Shown: positions 17,433-27,033 of the stretch, one piece after another
Layout of the letters: each line of letters starts with the position of its first letter
Numbering within the stretch: the stretch's first letter is position 1
NCBI RefSeq assembly: GCF_001315105.1
Contig: NZ_BAZR01000021.1
Span: 33,117-97,116 of the forward strand
Length of the DNA stretch: 64,000 bases
Origin: Paenibacillus sp. JCM 10914
GTDB taxonomy: Bacteria; Bacillota; Bacilli; Paenibacillales; Paenibacillaceae
Reading direction: 5' to 3'
Program-made: the position numbers and the translations under genes
Notes under the pieces: model-generated
The model's input: the letters and a program-made list of their open reading frames with translations, nothing else
What the model was told of the DNA's origin: nothing
Database searches by the model: none

Positions 17433-19513
17433 AGAATTCTGAGCTCCTGCGCGACGCGATGGGAATAAGAAGTAAAGCGAATGCGTATGCTTGGTGCGGC
17501 ACTACAGTTGATCAATTGAAGGTTGAGCTGGATCAAGCGATGGTTGCAGGGCTCGCTGTTCCGGTTGAACCCGGCGGGTGGTGGCATCAGTACGTTTGTC
17601 CGCAGCATCATACGGAATTGCTGTTCGATCCATTAATCGAAGATGTGAGCGTTTACTCTTGCCCTCACGGATGCTCATGGAAAGGCGAGCCGTATCGCGG
17701 GGCATGGCTTGTCTTCAAGCATCAAGCCATGGCCCGGTATATATTGCAGTCGGCGGCTGTGTATGCAGCGACAGGAGAGAAGTCATATGCCGATTACGCC
17801 AAAGAATGGATCATGGGTTATGCGCTGCAGTTCCCGCACTATCCGGTTCATCCCGATTCGCAGCCGTGGATGCTGAAGGGAAGAGCGTTTCATCAGGCAT
17901 TGACGGAGGCGATATGGGCTACGACCTTGCTTCGAGGCTACTTATTATTACGTGATGAAGGTGTGGCGTTCACGGCCGATGAGTCGCAGGCGATCGACGA
18001 GTTCCTGCGCATGCTGGAGGGCAGCATGACGGAGTACCATCAGATTCTTACACAAGAACGCGGCAATCCGGAGAATAATTACACCGCGTGGTTGCTCGCC
18101 GCTCTGTTCTGCATTTATGCAGCGCGTGGCGATACAGCGAAGCTAACGGCACTGCTGGAAGCAGACGGCGGTCTTCGTCATCATCTTTCGATAGCGATTC
18201 GCGCGGATCAGTTGGAGTTTGAAGGCAGTGTCTATTATCATATCTTTGTTCTGCGCGCCTATTTGATCGCAGCAGAGATGGGAGCAAGATTAGGGCAAGA
18301 ACTTTATACACTGCAAGGAGATGACGGCCAATCGATAGAAGGAATGCTATCGATTCTTGTGTCACTTGCAGATTGCAATGGAATGCTGCCTGCACTCCAT
18401 GACGGTCCCTATCGCAGAGGGCCGTATGCACGTGAAATCGCAGAGATTCTGGAAATCGGCTTCTCCCGCTATAAAGACCCTAAGTATCTGCCCCTCCTGG
18501 CGAATGTATATCGCGAACTGAATCACGATGAGGGCAGATGCGGCATGCTTGAGGCGTTGCTGTATGGTCAAGGTGAGTGGGACGGACGATTGAAAGGTCT
18601 GGAGAAGATGGCAGATTCGTCAGAGCAGCACTCGCTGCTGCTGCCGCATAGCGGATTTGCTGTATTGAGGACGGGTGAAGAAGGTTCTGATTCTATACGT
18701 GCCATGGTCGACTATGGACCGCATGGGGGCGCGCACGGACACTTCGATAAACTGAATCTGATGCTTCATGCAGGACAACGACCGCTATCGCCGGATCGTG
18801 GCACCGTTCCTTACGGGTCTGTGCTGAAGAAGGAGTGGTATCCTCACACAGCATGTCACAACACCGTATCCATCGCCGGAAGATCCCAGCTTCCAGCGGA
18901 GGGAGAATGTAAAAACTACGAAGCAACGTCCCATAGAACTTATACTTGGCTTCGTTCGGAACAAGCATATAATCAAGGCACACTGGATCGACATTTAATG
19001 CTAACGGAAGAATGGCTGCTGGATTGGTTTGAGGTTCAAGTAGAGGATCCAGCAGTTATCGACTGGTGGTTTCACTATATCGGGCGCGGAGAACTGTATA
19101 CGGAGTATATGGAAGAGCAACCTCTTCAAGACATTGGGACGATGGACGGGTACGAGTATGTGACCGTTAAGAACTGGTATAAAGCACGGCATTCCGGGAC
19201 TCAAATTAATCTTCAGATTCATCAAGGATCAGATTCCGTTGCCGTTGCTTCCTTCCTATCATGCGAAGGGATGGACTATGTTAAGGTGAAGTCCCCTGGT
19301 CTTGCAGATGATCCGAGCAGAGAGATGGAAGGTATTCTGCTGCGTCAAACAGCAACTTATGCTCGGTTTATCGCTATCTATCGCAGCGGCGATGAGCCGG
19401 TTGAATTGAACTGGATCGTCGATGGTAATCGTGAAGAGCTGATAATATCATGCGCGGGTACTCGGCGCGCGATGACGATGACAAACAATGGACTGAAGGA
19501 GAGGATACTCTAG
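17429..19513 (+). CDS. Heparinase II/III family polysaccharide lyase
   Basis: A 694-residue protein without a signal peptide. The N-terminal (alpha/alpha) toroid contains the paired Cys/His segments YVCPQHHTELLFDP and YSCPHGCSWKG seen in this lyase group, then GNPENNYTAWLLAALFC. The C-terminal beta-sandwich has the heparinase II/III hallmark YGPHGGAHGHFDKLNLML and HTACHNTVSIAGRSQLP. Predicted action is beta-elimination at uronate residues, giving unsaturated products for GH88. Cytoplasmic location suggests an oligosaccharide lyase rather than a depolymerase. It is coupled to the SDR upstream and to the second lyase downstream (1-nt overlap). Confidence 0.88.
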   Translation: MKNSELLRDAMGIRSKANAYAWCGTTVDQLKVELDQAMVAGLAVPVEPGGWWHQYVCPQHHTELLFDPLIEDVSVYSCPHGCSWKGEPYRGAWLVFKHQAMARYILQSAAVYAATGEKSYADYAKEWIMGYALQFPHYPVHPDSQPWMLKGRAFHQALTEAIWATTLLRGYLLLRDEGVAFTADESQAIDEFLRMLEGSMTEYHQILTQERGNPENNYTAWLLAALFCIYAARGDTAKLTALLEADGGLRHHLSIAIRADQLEFEGSVYYHIFVLRAYLIAAEMGARLGQELYTLQGDDGQSIEGMLSILVSLADCNGMLPALHDGPYRRGPYAREIAEILEIGFSRYKDPKYLPLLANVYRELNHDEGRCGMLEALLYGQGEWDGRLKGLEKMADSSEQHSLLLPHSGFAVLRTGEEGSDSIRAMVDYGPHGGAHGHFDKLNLMLHAGQRPLSPDRGTVPYGSVLKKEWYPHTACHNTVSIAGRSQLPAEGECKNYEATSHRTYTWLRSEQAYNQGTLDRHLMLTEEWLLDWFEVQVEDPAVIDWWFHYIGRGELYTEYMEEQPLQDIGTMDGYEYVTVKNWYKARHSGTQINLQIHQGSDSVAVASFLSCEGMDYVKVKSPGLADDPSREMEGILLRQTATYARFIAIYRSGDEPVELNWIVDGNREELIISCAGTRRAMTMTNNGLKERIL

Positions 19514-21888
19514 TGAATAAATTGTTTGAGCCGCAGAGCGGATTGCTATCGATTCCTTATCAACCGAATGACACGAGCAAGCTGCTGGAGAATCCACCGC
19601 GATTTACATGGATGCCTGGACAGCTTGAGAACGATCGCTACGTACTGCAAATTTCTACTTCACCTTCATTTGAACCGGATGATACTACGACTATTGGACC
19701 GATTCCTTATAACTTATATACGCCAGATAAGCCACTTCAACCAGATACATACTATTGGCGTTATGCACTGGTCGTAGAGCAGGACGAAACCTGGGAGACT
19801 TCTGATCTCAGCCGTGAATTGAAGTCGACATGGAGTCAATCCCGGATGTTTCAGATCACAGCCGGGCTGCCGGAGACGCCGCTGCCAGGTCGTGAACGGA
19901 GATATGAAGGGACAGCTACCAGTCATCCTCGTTTGTGGCTGAATGAAGCAGGCGTGGCGGCTTTTCGCAAGAGGCTGCAGGCAGACGAAGATTATTGCGG
20001 TTGGAAGAGTTTCTATGAGAAGTCGGTCATTCCTTGGCTGGATAAACCGTTGATCCCAGAACCGGAACGTTATCCGGGTAACAAGCGCGTGGCTAAGCTG
20101 TGGCGGCAGATGTATATGGATTGTCAAGAGACGTTGTATATAATCCGACATTTGAGTGTGGCGGGCGTCATTCTGCAAGATGAGAAGATGCTGGCAAGAG
20201 CCAAGCAATGGCTGCTGCACGTAGCGGGCTGGGATACCGAGGGGACGACATCAAGGGATTATAACGATGAAGCGGCCTTCCGGATTGTCGGCGCGCTCGC
20301 ATGGGGTTACGACTGGTTGCACGACATTCTCTCTCCTGAAGAGATTACGTTGATCAGAAGCACCTTGCTTCGTCGAACAGAACAGGTAGCTTACCATGTG
20401 ATTGAACGCTCGAAGATTCATCATGTTCCCTATGACAGCCATGCCGTGCGTTCCTTGTCTTCGGTGCTTGTTCCTGCTTGCATCGCGATGCTGCATGAAG
20501 AACCTAAGGCGCGCGAATGGCTGGATTACACGCTCGAGTATTATGCTTGCCTCTATTCGCCATGGGGAGGCGAAGACGGCGGTTGGGCAGAAGGACCGTT
20601 GTATTGGACGACAGGCATGGCCTTTGTCATTGATGCTTTGAATCTGATTCGCAATTATGTGTCGATCGATTATTATAAGCGTCCGTTCTTCGCCAAGACC
20701 GGGGACTTCCCACTGTATTGCAGCAGTCCGGACACAATAAGGGCCAGCTTCGGCGACCAGTCATACTTAGGCGAGCCCGTCAGTCTGAAGACGGCTTACA
20801 ACATTCGTCATTTCGCAGGACTGACTGGAAACGGGTTATATCAATGGTACTTCGAGCAAGTCGCTCAAGTCGATACGGATGCGGATTCGAAATTTTATAA
20901 TTACGGCTGGTGGGATTTCCGCTTCGATGATATGCTCTATCGTCATGATTATCCGCAAGTTGAGGCGGTTGCGCCTTCCGATGCGTATCCTTATTCCGTG
21001 ACAGATCGTTCCGGCTTGCCTGAGGGGACCATACAATCGGTAAAATGGTTTCGTGATATCGATTGGGTCGCCATGCATCATCGGATGGATGACCCGAATG
21101 AGCATATCATGCTGCTGGCCAAGAGCAGCAGATACGGTTCCATGAGTCACAGCCATGGCGATCAGAATGGATTTCTGCTTCATGCCTACGGCGAGCCGCT
21201 GGCAATTGAGAGCGGGTACTATATCGCTTTCGGAAGCACGATGCATCTGAACTGGAGAAGGCAGACCAGGTCTACCAACAACATACTGATTGGCGGTCAC
21301 GGTCAGTATGCGGGCAAAGACAAAGTGCTGTGCAAAGAAGCTAGCGGTGCCGTGGAGCAGGTGGATAGTGCACCCGGGTACGGGTACACTCGAATGAATG
21401 CGACCGAGGCCTACCGGGAGCATGTTCCATACATTGATCGATATGTGAGGGAGATCTATTTCTTCGATGAGTCTTATTTTGTTGTCGTAGATACGGTTGA
21501 TCTCAAGCAGGCTGCAAGCGTTGAATGGCTGTTTCACACCTTGAACCGGATGAAGCTGTCAGGTCAGACCTTTCGTGTGGCTGGAAGCCGGGCGGAGATG
21601 GAAGGCCGATTCGTATACAGTTCAACGGGCGACATGTCGCTGAGCCAACACAATCAATTCACCGATGTCGATCCGGAGGAAATCGAGGGGCTGGATCCGC
21701 AGTGGCATCTTCACGCAGAGACAAAGGCAGCGAAGAGTCATCGCATCGCGACACTGCTCGTTCCGATGAAGAAAGATGAGAGCAAGTATGTTTCGTATTT
21801 CCTGGATGACCAGGACCACGGTGTTCATATTTATTTTACGAACGAAGAAGGGAAGACGAGAAAGGTAGAGGTGCCGAAGGCTTACTAA
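19513..21888 (+). CDS. DUF4962/heparinase II/III-type lyase
   Basis: Start GTG 19513, overlapping the previous stop by 1 nt, with GGAGAGG 8-10 nt upstream; product about 791 residues. The N-terminal beta domain (NPPRFTWMPGQ, YVLQISTSPSF, YYWRYALV) is the DUF4962 immunoglobulin-like module. Next comes an alpha toroid (ETLYIIRHLSVAGVIL, GALAWGYDWLHDILS, GGWAEGPLYWTTGMAFV), then the heparinase II/III sandwich with SRYGSMSHSHGDQNGFLLHAYG, containing the likely catalytic His, and TRSTNNILIGGHGQ. No signal peptide. It probably complements the preceding lyase with different linkage or end specificity. It ends the operon before a strong bidirectional terminator. Confidence 0.85.
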   Translation: MNKLFEPQSGLLSIPYQPNDTSKLLENPPRFTWMPGQLENDRYVLQISTSPSFEPDDTTTIGPIPYNLYTPDKPLQPDTYYWRYALVVEQDETWETSDLSRELKSTWSQSRMFQITAGLPETPLPGRERRYEGTATSHPRLWLNEAGVAAFRKRLQADEDYCGWKSFYEKSVIPWLDKPLIPEPERYPGNKRVAKLWRQMYMDCQETLYIIRHLSVAGVILQDEKMLARAKQWLLHVAGWDTEGTTSRDYNDEAAFRIVGALAWGYDWLHDILSPEEITLIRSTLLRRTEQVAYHVIERSKIHHVPYDSHAVRSLSSVLVPACIAMLHEEPKAREWLDYTLEYYACLYSPWGGEDGGWAEGPLYWTTGMAFVIDALNLIRNYVSIDYYKRPFFAKTGDFPLYCSSPDTIRASFGDQSYLGEPVSLKTAYNIRHFAGLTGNGLYQWYFEQVAQVDTDADSKFYNYGWWDFRFDDMLYRHDYPQVEAVAPSDAYPYSVTDRSGLPEGTIQSVKWFRDIDWVAMHHRMDDPNEHIMLLAKSSRYGSMSHSHGDQNGFLLHAYGEPLAIESGYYIAFGSTMHLNWRRQTRSTNNILIGGHGQYAGKDKVLCKEASGAVEQVDSAPGYGYTRMNATEAYREHVPYIDRYVREIYFFDESYFVVVDTVDLKQAASVEWLFHTLNRMKLSGQTFRVAGSRAEMEGRFVYSSTGDMSLSQHNQFTDVDPEEIEGLDPQWHLHAETKAAKSHRIATLLVPMKKDESKYVSYFLDDQDHGVHIYFTNEEGKTRKVEVPKAY

Positions 21889-21915
21889 TTCAATATGGAA
21901 ATTCCGTCCTTGATT

Positions 21916-21958
21916 AAAGAGCCCCAATGCAGCGTTACGGCTGTGTTTGGGGCTCTTT
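21916..21958. terminator. Bidirectional terminator between lyase and AraC genes
   Basis: AAAGAGCCCCAA (21916-21927) pairs perfectly with TTGGGGCTCTTT (21947-21958), with an additional inner GCAGC/GCTGT stem. A-rich and T-rich flanks allow use from both directions. Confidence 0.88.
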
Positions 21959-21964
21959 ATATTT

Positions 21965-22849
21965 TCATGATCGGGCTTGGGAGGGCGTCATGCCTTTATA
22001 CTGCTTATACAGCTTCGTAAAATAGTTAGGGTTACTGCAGCCGACTTTGCCGGCGATCTCCGTGATGGTTAATTCCATTTCGCCAAGAAGCTTTTCGGCC
22101 GCATTCATTCTGGTCAAGTTCACGAAATCAACGAAAGTACGTCCGGTTAAACGCTTGAACATTTTGCAAAAATGAAAAGGGTTCAGACCAATTTGCGCGG
22201 CAGCCTCCTCAACGGTAAGCTTCTCGCCAATCTGGGTTTCGATCCGATGGATCAGTTGTTTATATCGATCCCGATTCACGAAATAAGGCTCCGTTGATTT
22301 CTCCGCGTGCGATGTAGGCAAGCATATGCGGGAGAGTTGGACGAAGAAGGTGTACAGCTTGGTTTTGGCGATGAGCTGATAGGCTGGGCGGCGTGCGTCC
22401 AATTCAGCGATGATTTCTTCCAGCAGCGGATAATGGTCAACACATGCGGGTTCGCTCTCGGCTGGCTTTGCCGGGAACCGCAGCCGCCCTTCGAGGAAGG
22501 GCGCTACATACCGGGCATGAATCGGGTCATGAAGGAACTCGTTGAATAGCGATGCATTCACCACTAAACAATCAAACCGTACGTCGCCATCCTCAAGGGC
22601 ATATCCCACATGCAGGCTGCCGCCTGGGATAATGAGCACTTCACCGGTCTTTACGTGATAAGGGGTTGTATCAATATGGAAGACGGCATGTCCTTGGCGC
22701 ATGCATATGATCTCAAAATGCTCATGCCAGTGAAGATACAAGATACAGTTTTTCATATTCGCATTGGAACAGACGTTATGGAATACCTGCAAGGGATAGG
22801 ATTTATAGTCGAGTCTCGTATTCTCATGAAGCTCTTTGGGATTGGACAC
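21965..22849 (-). CDS. AraC-family regulator with cupin sensor domain
   Basis: A 294-residue regulator. The N-terminal cupin has YLHWHEHFEIICMRQGHAVF and VKTGEVLIIPGGSLH. The C-terminal AraC domain carries two helix-turn-helices: LTVEEAAAQIGLNPFHFCKMFKRLTG and LTITEIAGKVGCSNPNYFTKLYKQYKG. Start GTG 22849 after GAGGTGA. It diverges from the Gfo/Idh gene across a 186-nt spacer and converges on the lyase operon, so either could be its target. The ligand is probably a sugar, as for most cupin AraC proteins. Confidence 0.9.
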   Translation of the reverse strand: MSNPKELHENTRLDYKSYPLQVFHNVCSNANMKNCILYLHWHEHFEIICMRQGHAVFHIDTTPYHVKTGEVLIIPGGSLHVGYALEDGDVRFDCLVVNASLFNEFLHDPIHARYVAPFLEGRLRFPAKPAESEPACVDHYPLLEEIIAELDARRPAYQLIAKTKLYTFFVQLSRICLPTSHAEKSTEPYFVNRDRYKQLIHRIETQIGEKLTVEEAAAQIGLNPFHFCKMFKRLTGRTFVDFVNLTRMNAAEKLLGEMELTITEIAGKVGCSNPNYFTKLYKQYKGMTPSQARS

Positions 22850-22991
22850 GTGGATTCACCTCAGACCGCAAGATATGAGTGGTAATGCACAAGGTTATAT
22901 AGAGATATTGTTATGATTCGCGATTATAATGAAGTCACCTCATCTACATTAAGCCAATATTGGAATGATTTCAACCGTGAGAGTTCAATAT

Positions 22992-23006
22992 TTGAAAGCG
23001 GTTAAT
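22992..23006 (+). promoter_or_regulatory. Possible cre site upstream of the oxidoreductase gene
   Basis: TTGAAAGCGGTTAAT keeps the conserved TTGAAAGCG half of a CcpA site but has a poor second half. A good -10 box (TATAAT 22925-22930) lies 60 nt upstream without a clear -35, as expected for an activator-dependent promoter. Confidence 0.35.
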
Positions 23007-23035
23007 ATAACGAAATAAATCAGGGGAGTGTTGTT

Positions 23036-24106
23036 GTGATGACTACAGCCTTTAAAGTTGTTATTGCCGGATGCGGCGGCATGGCGAATACATGGGCGGA
23101 TTATGCAAAGAGTCGAGCTGACGTCGAAATCGTGGGGCTTGTGGATATTCAGGAGGAGTTTGCGAAGGCGTTTGCGGACCGGCATGGACTTGCTTGTCCC
23201 ACGTTTACGAACATCACGGAAGCCCTCGCTTCATGCGAAGCCAATGTGGTATTTGATGTTACGATTCCTGCCAGCCATTACGAGATCAGTACGGCCGCGC
23301 TTCAGCACGGATGTCACGTCTTCAGCGAAAAACCATTAGCGGAATCGATGACAGAGTGTCAGGATATCGTAAGGCTTGCCGAGACAACGGGGCTTACGCA
23401 TGCCGTGATGCAGAACCGTCGTTTCGATCCGAGGATACGGGCCTATAAGGATTTGATTGACAGTGGAACGATCGGGAAGCCGGGTTTTATCGGAGCGGAT
23501 TTTTTTCTTGGCGCCCATTTTGGCGGGTTCCGGGATCTAATGGACAGCCCACTATTGCTCGACATGGCGATTCATACCTTCGATCAAGCGCGAATGATCA
23601 GCGGAGCCGATCCGGTGTCCGTCAACTGTCAGGAGTTTAACCCACCAGGCTCCTGGTATGCCGGGAATGCGATGGCCATATGCATTTATGAAATGTCGGA
23701 CGGCTCCGTGTTTAATTATCGAGGGTCCTGGTGTGCCGAGGGCGCTCAGACTTCCTGGGAGTCGGCCTGGCGAGTAACCGGAGAGAAGGGTACAGCCATT
23801 TGGGACGGCCATGATGAGATATATGCAGAGATTGTAGCGAGCGGCGATCAATCGGGTAATTTCATTCGCAAGTATGAGCGGATCGAAGGGACGCAGCCGC
23901 ATATGGAGAAGACCGGACATCACGGCTGCCTGGAAAATATGTTTCATGCACTGGAAGCGGGCACCAAACCGGAGACCGACTGTAGCGACAACGTGTATAG
24001 CATGGCTATGGTGTTGGCCGCATTGGAGAGCGCCAAGTTGGGGCGGAAAGTGATGATTTCCGAGTTGATGAACGACGTAGGGTTAGAGAAAGAGCGTATC
24101 AAGTAA
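23036..24106 (+). CDS. Gfo/Idh/MocA family oxidoreductase
   Basis: About 356 residues. The N-terminal Rossmann fold begins VVIAGCGGMANTWADYAK; the family motif EKPLAESMTECQ is at about residues 95-110, followed by the GFO_IDH_MocA C-terminal domain (FIGADFFLGAHFGG, DMAIHTFDQARMISG). NAD(P)-dependent oxidation or reduction of a sugar or cyclitol is expected. GTG 23036 or ATG 23039 could start it; the site GGGGAG (23023-23028) favours the GTG by spacing. It stands alone, divergent from an AraC gene and followed by its own terminator. The substrate is unknown; its location inside the uronate cluster suggests a hexuronate or amino sugar derivative. Confidence 0.88.
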   Translation: MMTTAFKVVIAGCGGMANTWADYAKSRADVEIVGLVDIQEEFAKAFADRHGLACPTFTNITEALASCEANVVFDVTIPASHYEISTAALQHGCHVFSEKPLAESMTECQDIVRLAETTGLTHAVMQNRRFDPRIRAYKDLIDSGTIGKPGFIGADFFLGAHFGGFRDLMDSPLLLDMAIHTFDQARMISGADPVSVNCQEFNPPGSWYAGNAMAICIYEMSDGSVFNYRGSWCAEGAQTSWESAWRVTGEKGTAIWDGHDEIYAEIVASGDQSGNFIRKYERIEGTQPHMEKTGHHGCLENMFHALEAGTKPETDCSDNVYSMAMVLAALESAKLGRKVMISELMNDVGLEKERIK

Positions 24107-24129
24107 CATGCTCTGTAAATGAAGTTATA

Positions 24130-24159
24130 AGCCATTGCGCAAGCGCGGTGGCTTTTTTT
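24130..24159 (+). terminator. Rho-independent terminator after the Gfo/Idh gene
   Basis: GCCATTGCGC (24131-24140), loop AA, GCGCGGTGGC, then seven T. Confidence 0.9.
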
Positions 24160-24192
24160 CGTTTCGGTCGATGCCATTCATTAGGCCACAGC

Positions 24193-25050
24193 TTACAATT
24201 TTGATCCCGTGTCAACAGATGATGTAGAAGCCGACCCAATACGTTTGCGAAATTCCGCTGGCGCGACTCCTTTCCATCTACGAAAGGCTTTGCTGAAATG
24301 AAATTCGTCGCTGTAGCCGCAAGCCTGGGCGATCACGCGTAACGTATGGTCCGTATAGATCAGATATCGTTCGGCATGCTGCATACGAATGGCGGTTAGA
24401 TACTCTTTTGGCGGGAGGTGGGTGTACTTGAGGAATAGCTTTCGCAGATAAGAAACCGAAAGGGCATGCTTTCGGGCCAACTGCTCGATATGAAGAGGCT
24501 CCGCGAAATGATGCTCCATCTCCTGTTTAATGCAAACATAACGTTCAAAAGCCTGATCGGTTTGCAAGGGAGCCTGTTTCTGCTGATGCAGCCTTGCGAT
24601 TAACCGGAGAAGATGGGCGCTGCTCTCCAGCTCGCTGTCGGTGTTAGAGGGCACCCACATCTGCGTAACGTCCCTGAAAGCGGAATCCAGTTCAAGAGCA
24701 AAGTCCCCCTGGAGTTTCTTGACGAAGGGCAAATCCAGACGAGGAACAACCACCGGCATCTGCCATAGCCCCATGGAAAATTGCACGGCACAGCATTCAA
24801 ACAACACCATGCTGATGATCAGTGGGGATTCAGCAGAACTTGTCATGCGCATATGCAATCCAGGCTCCATGTAGAACAGCATACCCGGTTCAACTTGATA
24901 CGTTTGATCCGTGCGAAAAACACCGCTGCCTTCATGAATCCAATAAAAACTGTGCAGCGTGGTGTTGTTTCGTATGTCCGACCAGTTGGAGGAGGTCAAC
25001 TTGCGAAAACACCAATTAATTCGCACGACCAAATCCTGCGTCTGATACAT
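24193..25050 (-). CDS. AraC-family transcriptional regulator
   Basis: A 285-residue regulator with an N-terminal cupin-like sensor (TYQVEPGMLFYMEPGLHMRM) and a C-terminal AraC domain: LHIEQLARKHALSVSYLRKLFLKYTH and RVIAQACGYSDEFHFSKAFRRWKG. Start ATG 25050 after GGAAGGTGAG. It diverges from the GH2 gene across about 200 nt, which makes that gene its likely target. The inducer is unknown. Confidence 0.9.
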   Translation of the reverse strand: MYQTQDLVVRINWCFRKLTSSNWSDIRNNTTLHSFYWIHEGSGVFRTDQTYQVEPGMLFYMEPGLHMRMTSSAESPLIISMVLFECCAVQFSMGLWQMPVVVPRLDLPFVKKLQGDFALELDSAFRDVTQMWVPSNTDSELESSAHLLRLIARLHQQKQAPLQTDQAFERYVCIKQEMEHHFAEPLHIEQLARKHALSVSYLRKLFLKYTHLPPKEYLTAIRMQHAERYLIYTDHTLRVIAQACGYSDEFHFSKAFRRWKGVAPAEFRKRIGSASTSSVDTGSKL

Positions 25051-25246
25051 AGTGGCTCACCTTCCAAGGTCGATTTTTTATGAGCGAGTGATTAGGGAGT
25101 GTCCTTTCTTAAGCATAACCTAACAGCTTGTCGAATTCCATGTAGAAGGAGCGATTTTGACATGTTGATGCTCTTCTTGGCTATGGTGTTTGGGAAGTGC
25201 TTCTCTTATGTTTATTATAAAGGACACATAAGATAGGAGGCCCACT

Positions 25247-26926
25247 ATGATTCGATTATTCAGCACACACCAGATACGCAAGGGGACGGAGCTTGAGGGA
25301 CTTTGGGATTTCACGACTGCAACTCAAATGGGCGAGAACGTGGAAGCATATCGATATCGTTTACCGGTTCCGGGCTGTTGGGAGATGCATCCGGATTTTG
25401 GCAGCTATCGAGGGATCGGTGCCTATCGACAGGCGATAACGCTTGAGACACGAAGCAATCTCCGTTTGGAGTTCAAAGGTGTCAGCCATACGGCCCACGT
25501 TTATTTTGATGGTGCTTTGATAGCGCGTCATTATAATGCATATACCGCTTTCGAGTGCGTGATCCCTCAGGTAGAAGCCGGCAGCCATGAACTGGTGGTC
25601 TACGTCGATAATTCATTTCATGCGGATTCCGCTCTCCATGTCCCCAATGATTATTACACCTATGGCGGGATTATCCGACCGGTTGTTGTAGAGGAGATCG
25701 GCGATTTATACATCCAGAACGTCATGTTCACTCCCGTCAAGCAGGATAACGATTGGCATGGTTCATGGAAAGTAGTGATCCGAAATGTGGGTCTGACCAA
25801 GAGGGTCGTATCGCTCCGTGGGTTGCTTGCCGGAGAGGATGCGAAGATGGGCAGCTCCTTGGTGCAGCCGGGAGAAACCGTGGAGATTTCTGCACTGGTG
25901 GCATATCCGGGCGTGAATGAATGGTCTTTGCAAGATCCCAATCTCTACACACTGACAGCGGTCCTTACGACAGAGGATGGTTGCGATTGCGATGATTGGA
26001 TAGATCGCGTAGGCTTCCGGACGATCACGACGGATCACGGAAAAATTCAGCTGAACGGCAAGGATGTCTTTCTTCAAGGAGTCAATCGGCATGAGGATCA
26101 TCCCATGGCCGGATCGGCTCTTCCCCTTCATTTAATGGTCAGAGACTTGGAACTGATCACGGATCTGGGGTGTAACGCCGTTCGGACGAGCCATTATCCC
26201 TACGATGAGCGTTTTCTCGATTTATGTGATGAACACGGTATTGCTGTGTGGGAAGAGAATCACGCGAGAGGCTTGAGTCTGGAGCAGATGCTGAATCCGA
26301 ATTTCGGCTGGCAGAGCGAGCAGGTGACACGTGAAATGGTGCAGCAGCATTTTAACCATCCGTCCATCCTCATATGGCTGTTCTGAACGAATGTGCCAGC
26401 AATACCGAAGAAGGTAGGGCGCACTATGAGAAACAACTGGCGATCATCGGAGAACTTGACCCGAGCAGGCCCCGTTCCTTTGCTTCCCATCACAGGGATC
26501 AAGAGAAGTGTTTTGATTTAGCAGAGATTGTGTCTTTCAATCTTTACCCCGGTTGGTATACCGATGAGAATCCGGGCGAACTGGCGGATCAGGCAAGGCT
26601 TTGCAGATTCGTTAGGCGGGAAGGGGAAACCGATGATCTTGAGCGAATTCGGGGGCGACGGCTTTTACGGATTCCGCAGTCCGAATCGGGAGAAGGGTTC
26701 CGAGGAGCGTCAAGCCGATATTATCGACAGCAATTTAAGGGCTTACATGGAACGCGATTATATCTCCGGCATGTTCATATGGCAATTTAGCGATTGCCGC
26801 GTGACGGAAGGACTTGGCTGGCTGCTGGCTCGCTCATGTACACGTAACAGCAAAGGCATCGTGGATGAATTTCGGCGACCCAAGCTAGCATATGAGACCG
26901 TTCAGCGATATTTTCGGAAACGATGA
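25247..26926 (+). CDS. GH2 beta-glucuronidase-like glycosidase (frame broken twice)
   Basis: A GH2 enzyme of about 559 residues after repair. Sugar-binding domain GTELEGLWDF to about residue 150, an Ig-like domain, then a TIM barrel with GVNRHEDHPMAG and NAVRTSHYPYDERFLDLCDEHG. Acid/base Glu is in AVLNECASN and nucleophile Glu in MILSEFGGDG. The C-terminal segment RNSKGIVDEFRRPK carries the NxK motif that binds the uronate carboxylate in beta-glucuronidases (NKKG in E. coli UidA). A G is missing at 26375-26378, after which AVLNE resumes; an extra A lies at 26593-26596, after which GFADSLGGKGKPM resumes. Start ATG 25247 after AGGAGG. Cytoplasmic; it would release saturated uronate. Two indels in one gene suggest assembly error. 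Confidence 0.85.
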
Positions 26927-27033
26927 TTCGCCGTAAGAGTTTGTTGGACCAGTTTACAAGAATAATATTCCACGCGGGGGATAAGAATAGTTCAAGATAA
27001 AACTACTTCTGAACCCTGTGGAGGATATGTTGC

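Noticed and set aside
20836..21537. Antisense open frame (233 codons) opposite the DUF4962 lyase
   Set aside because: Shadow of codon structure in the lyase gene; composition is unlike a protein and there is no upstream signal.
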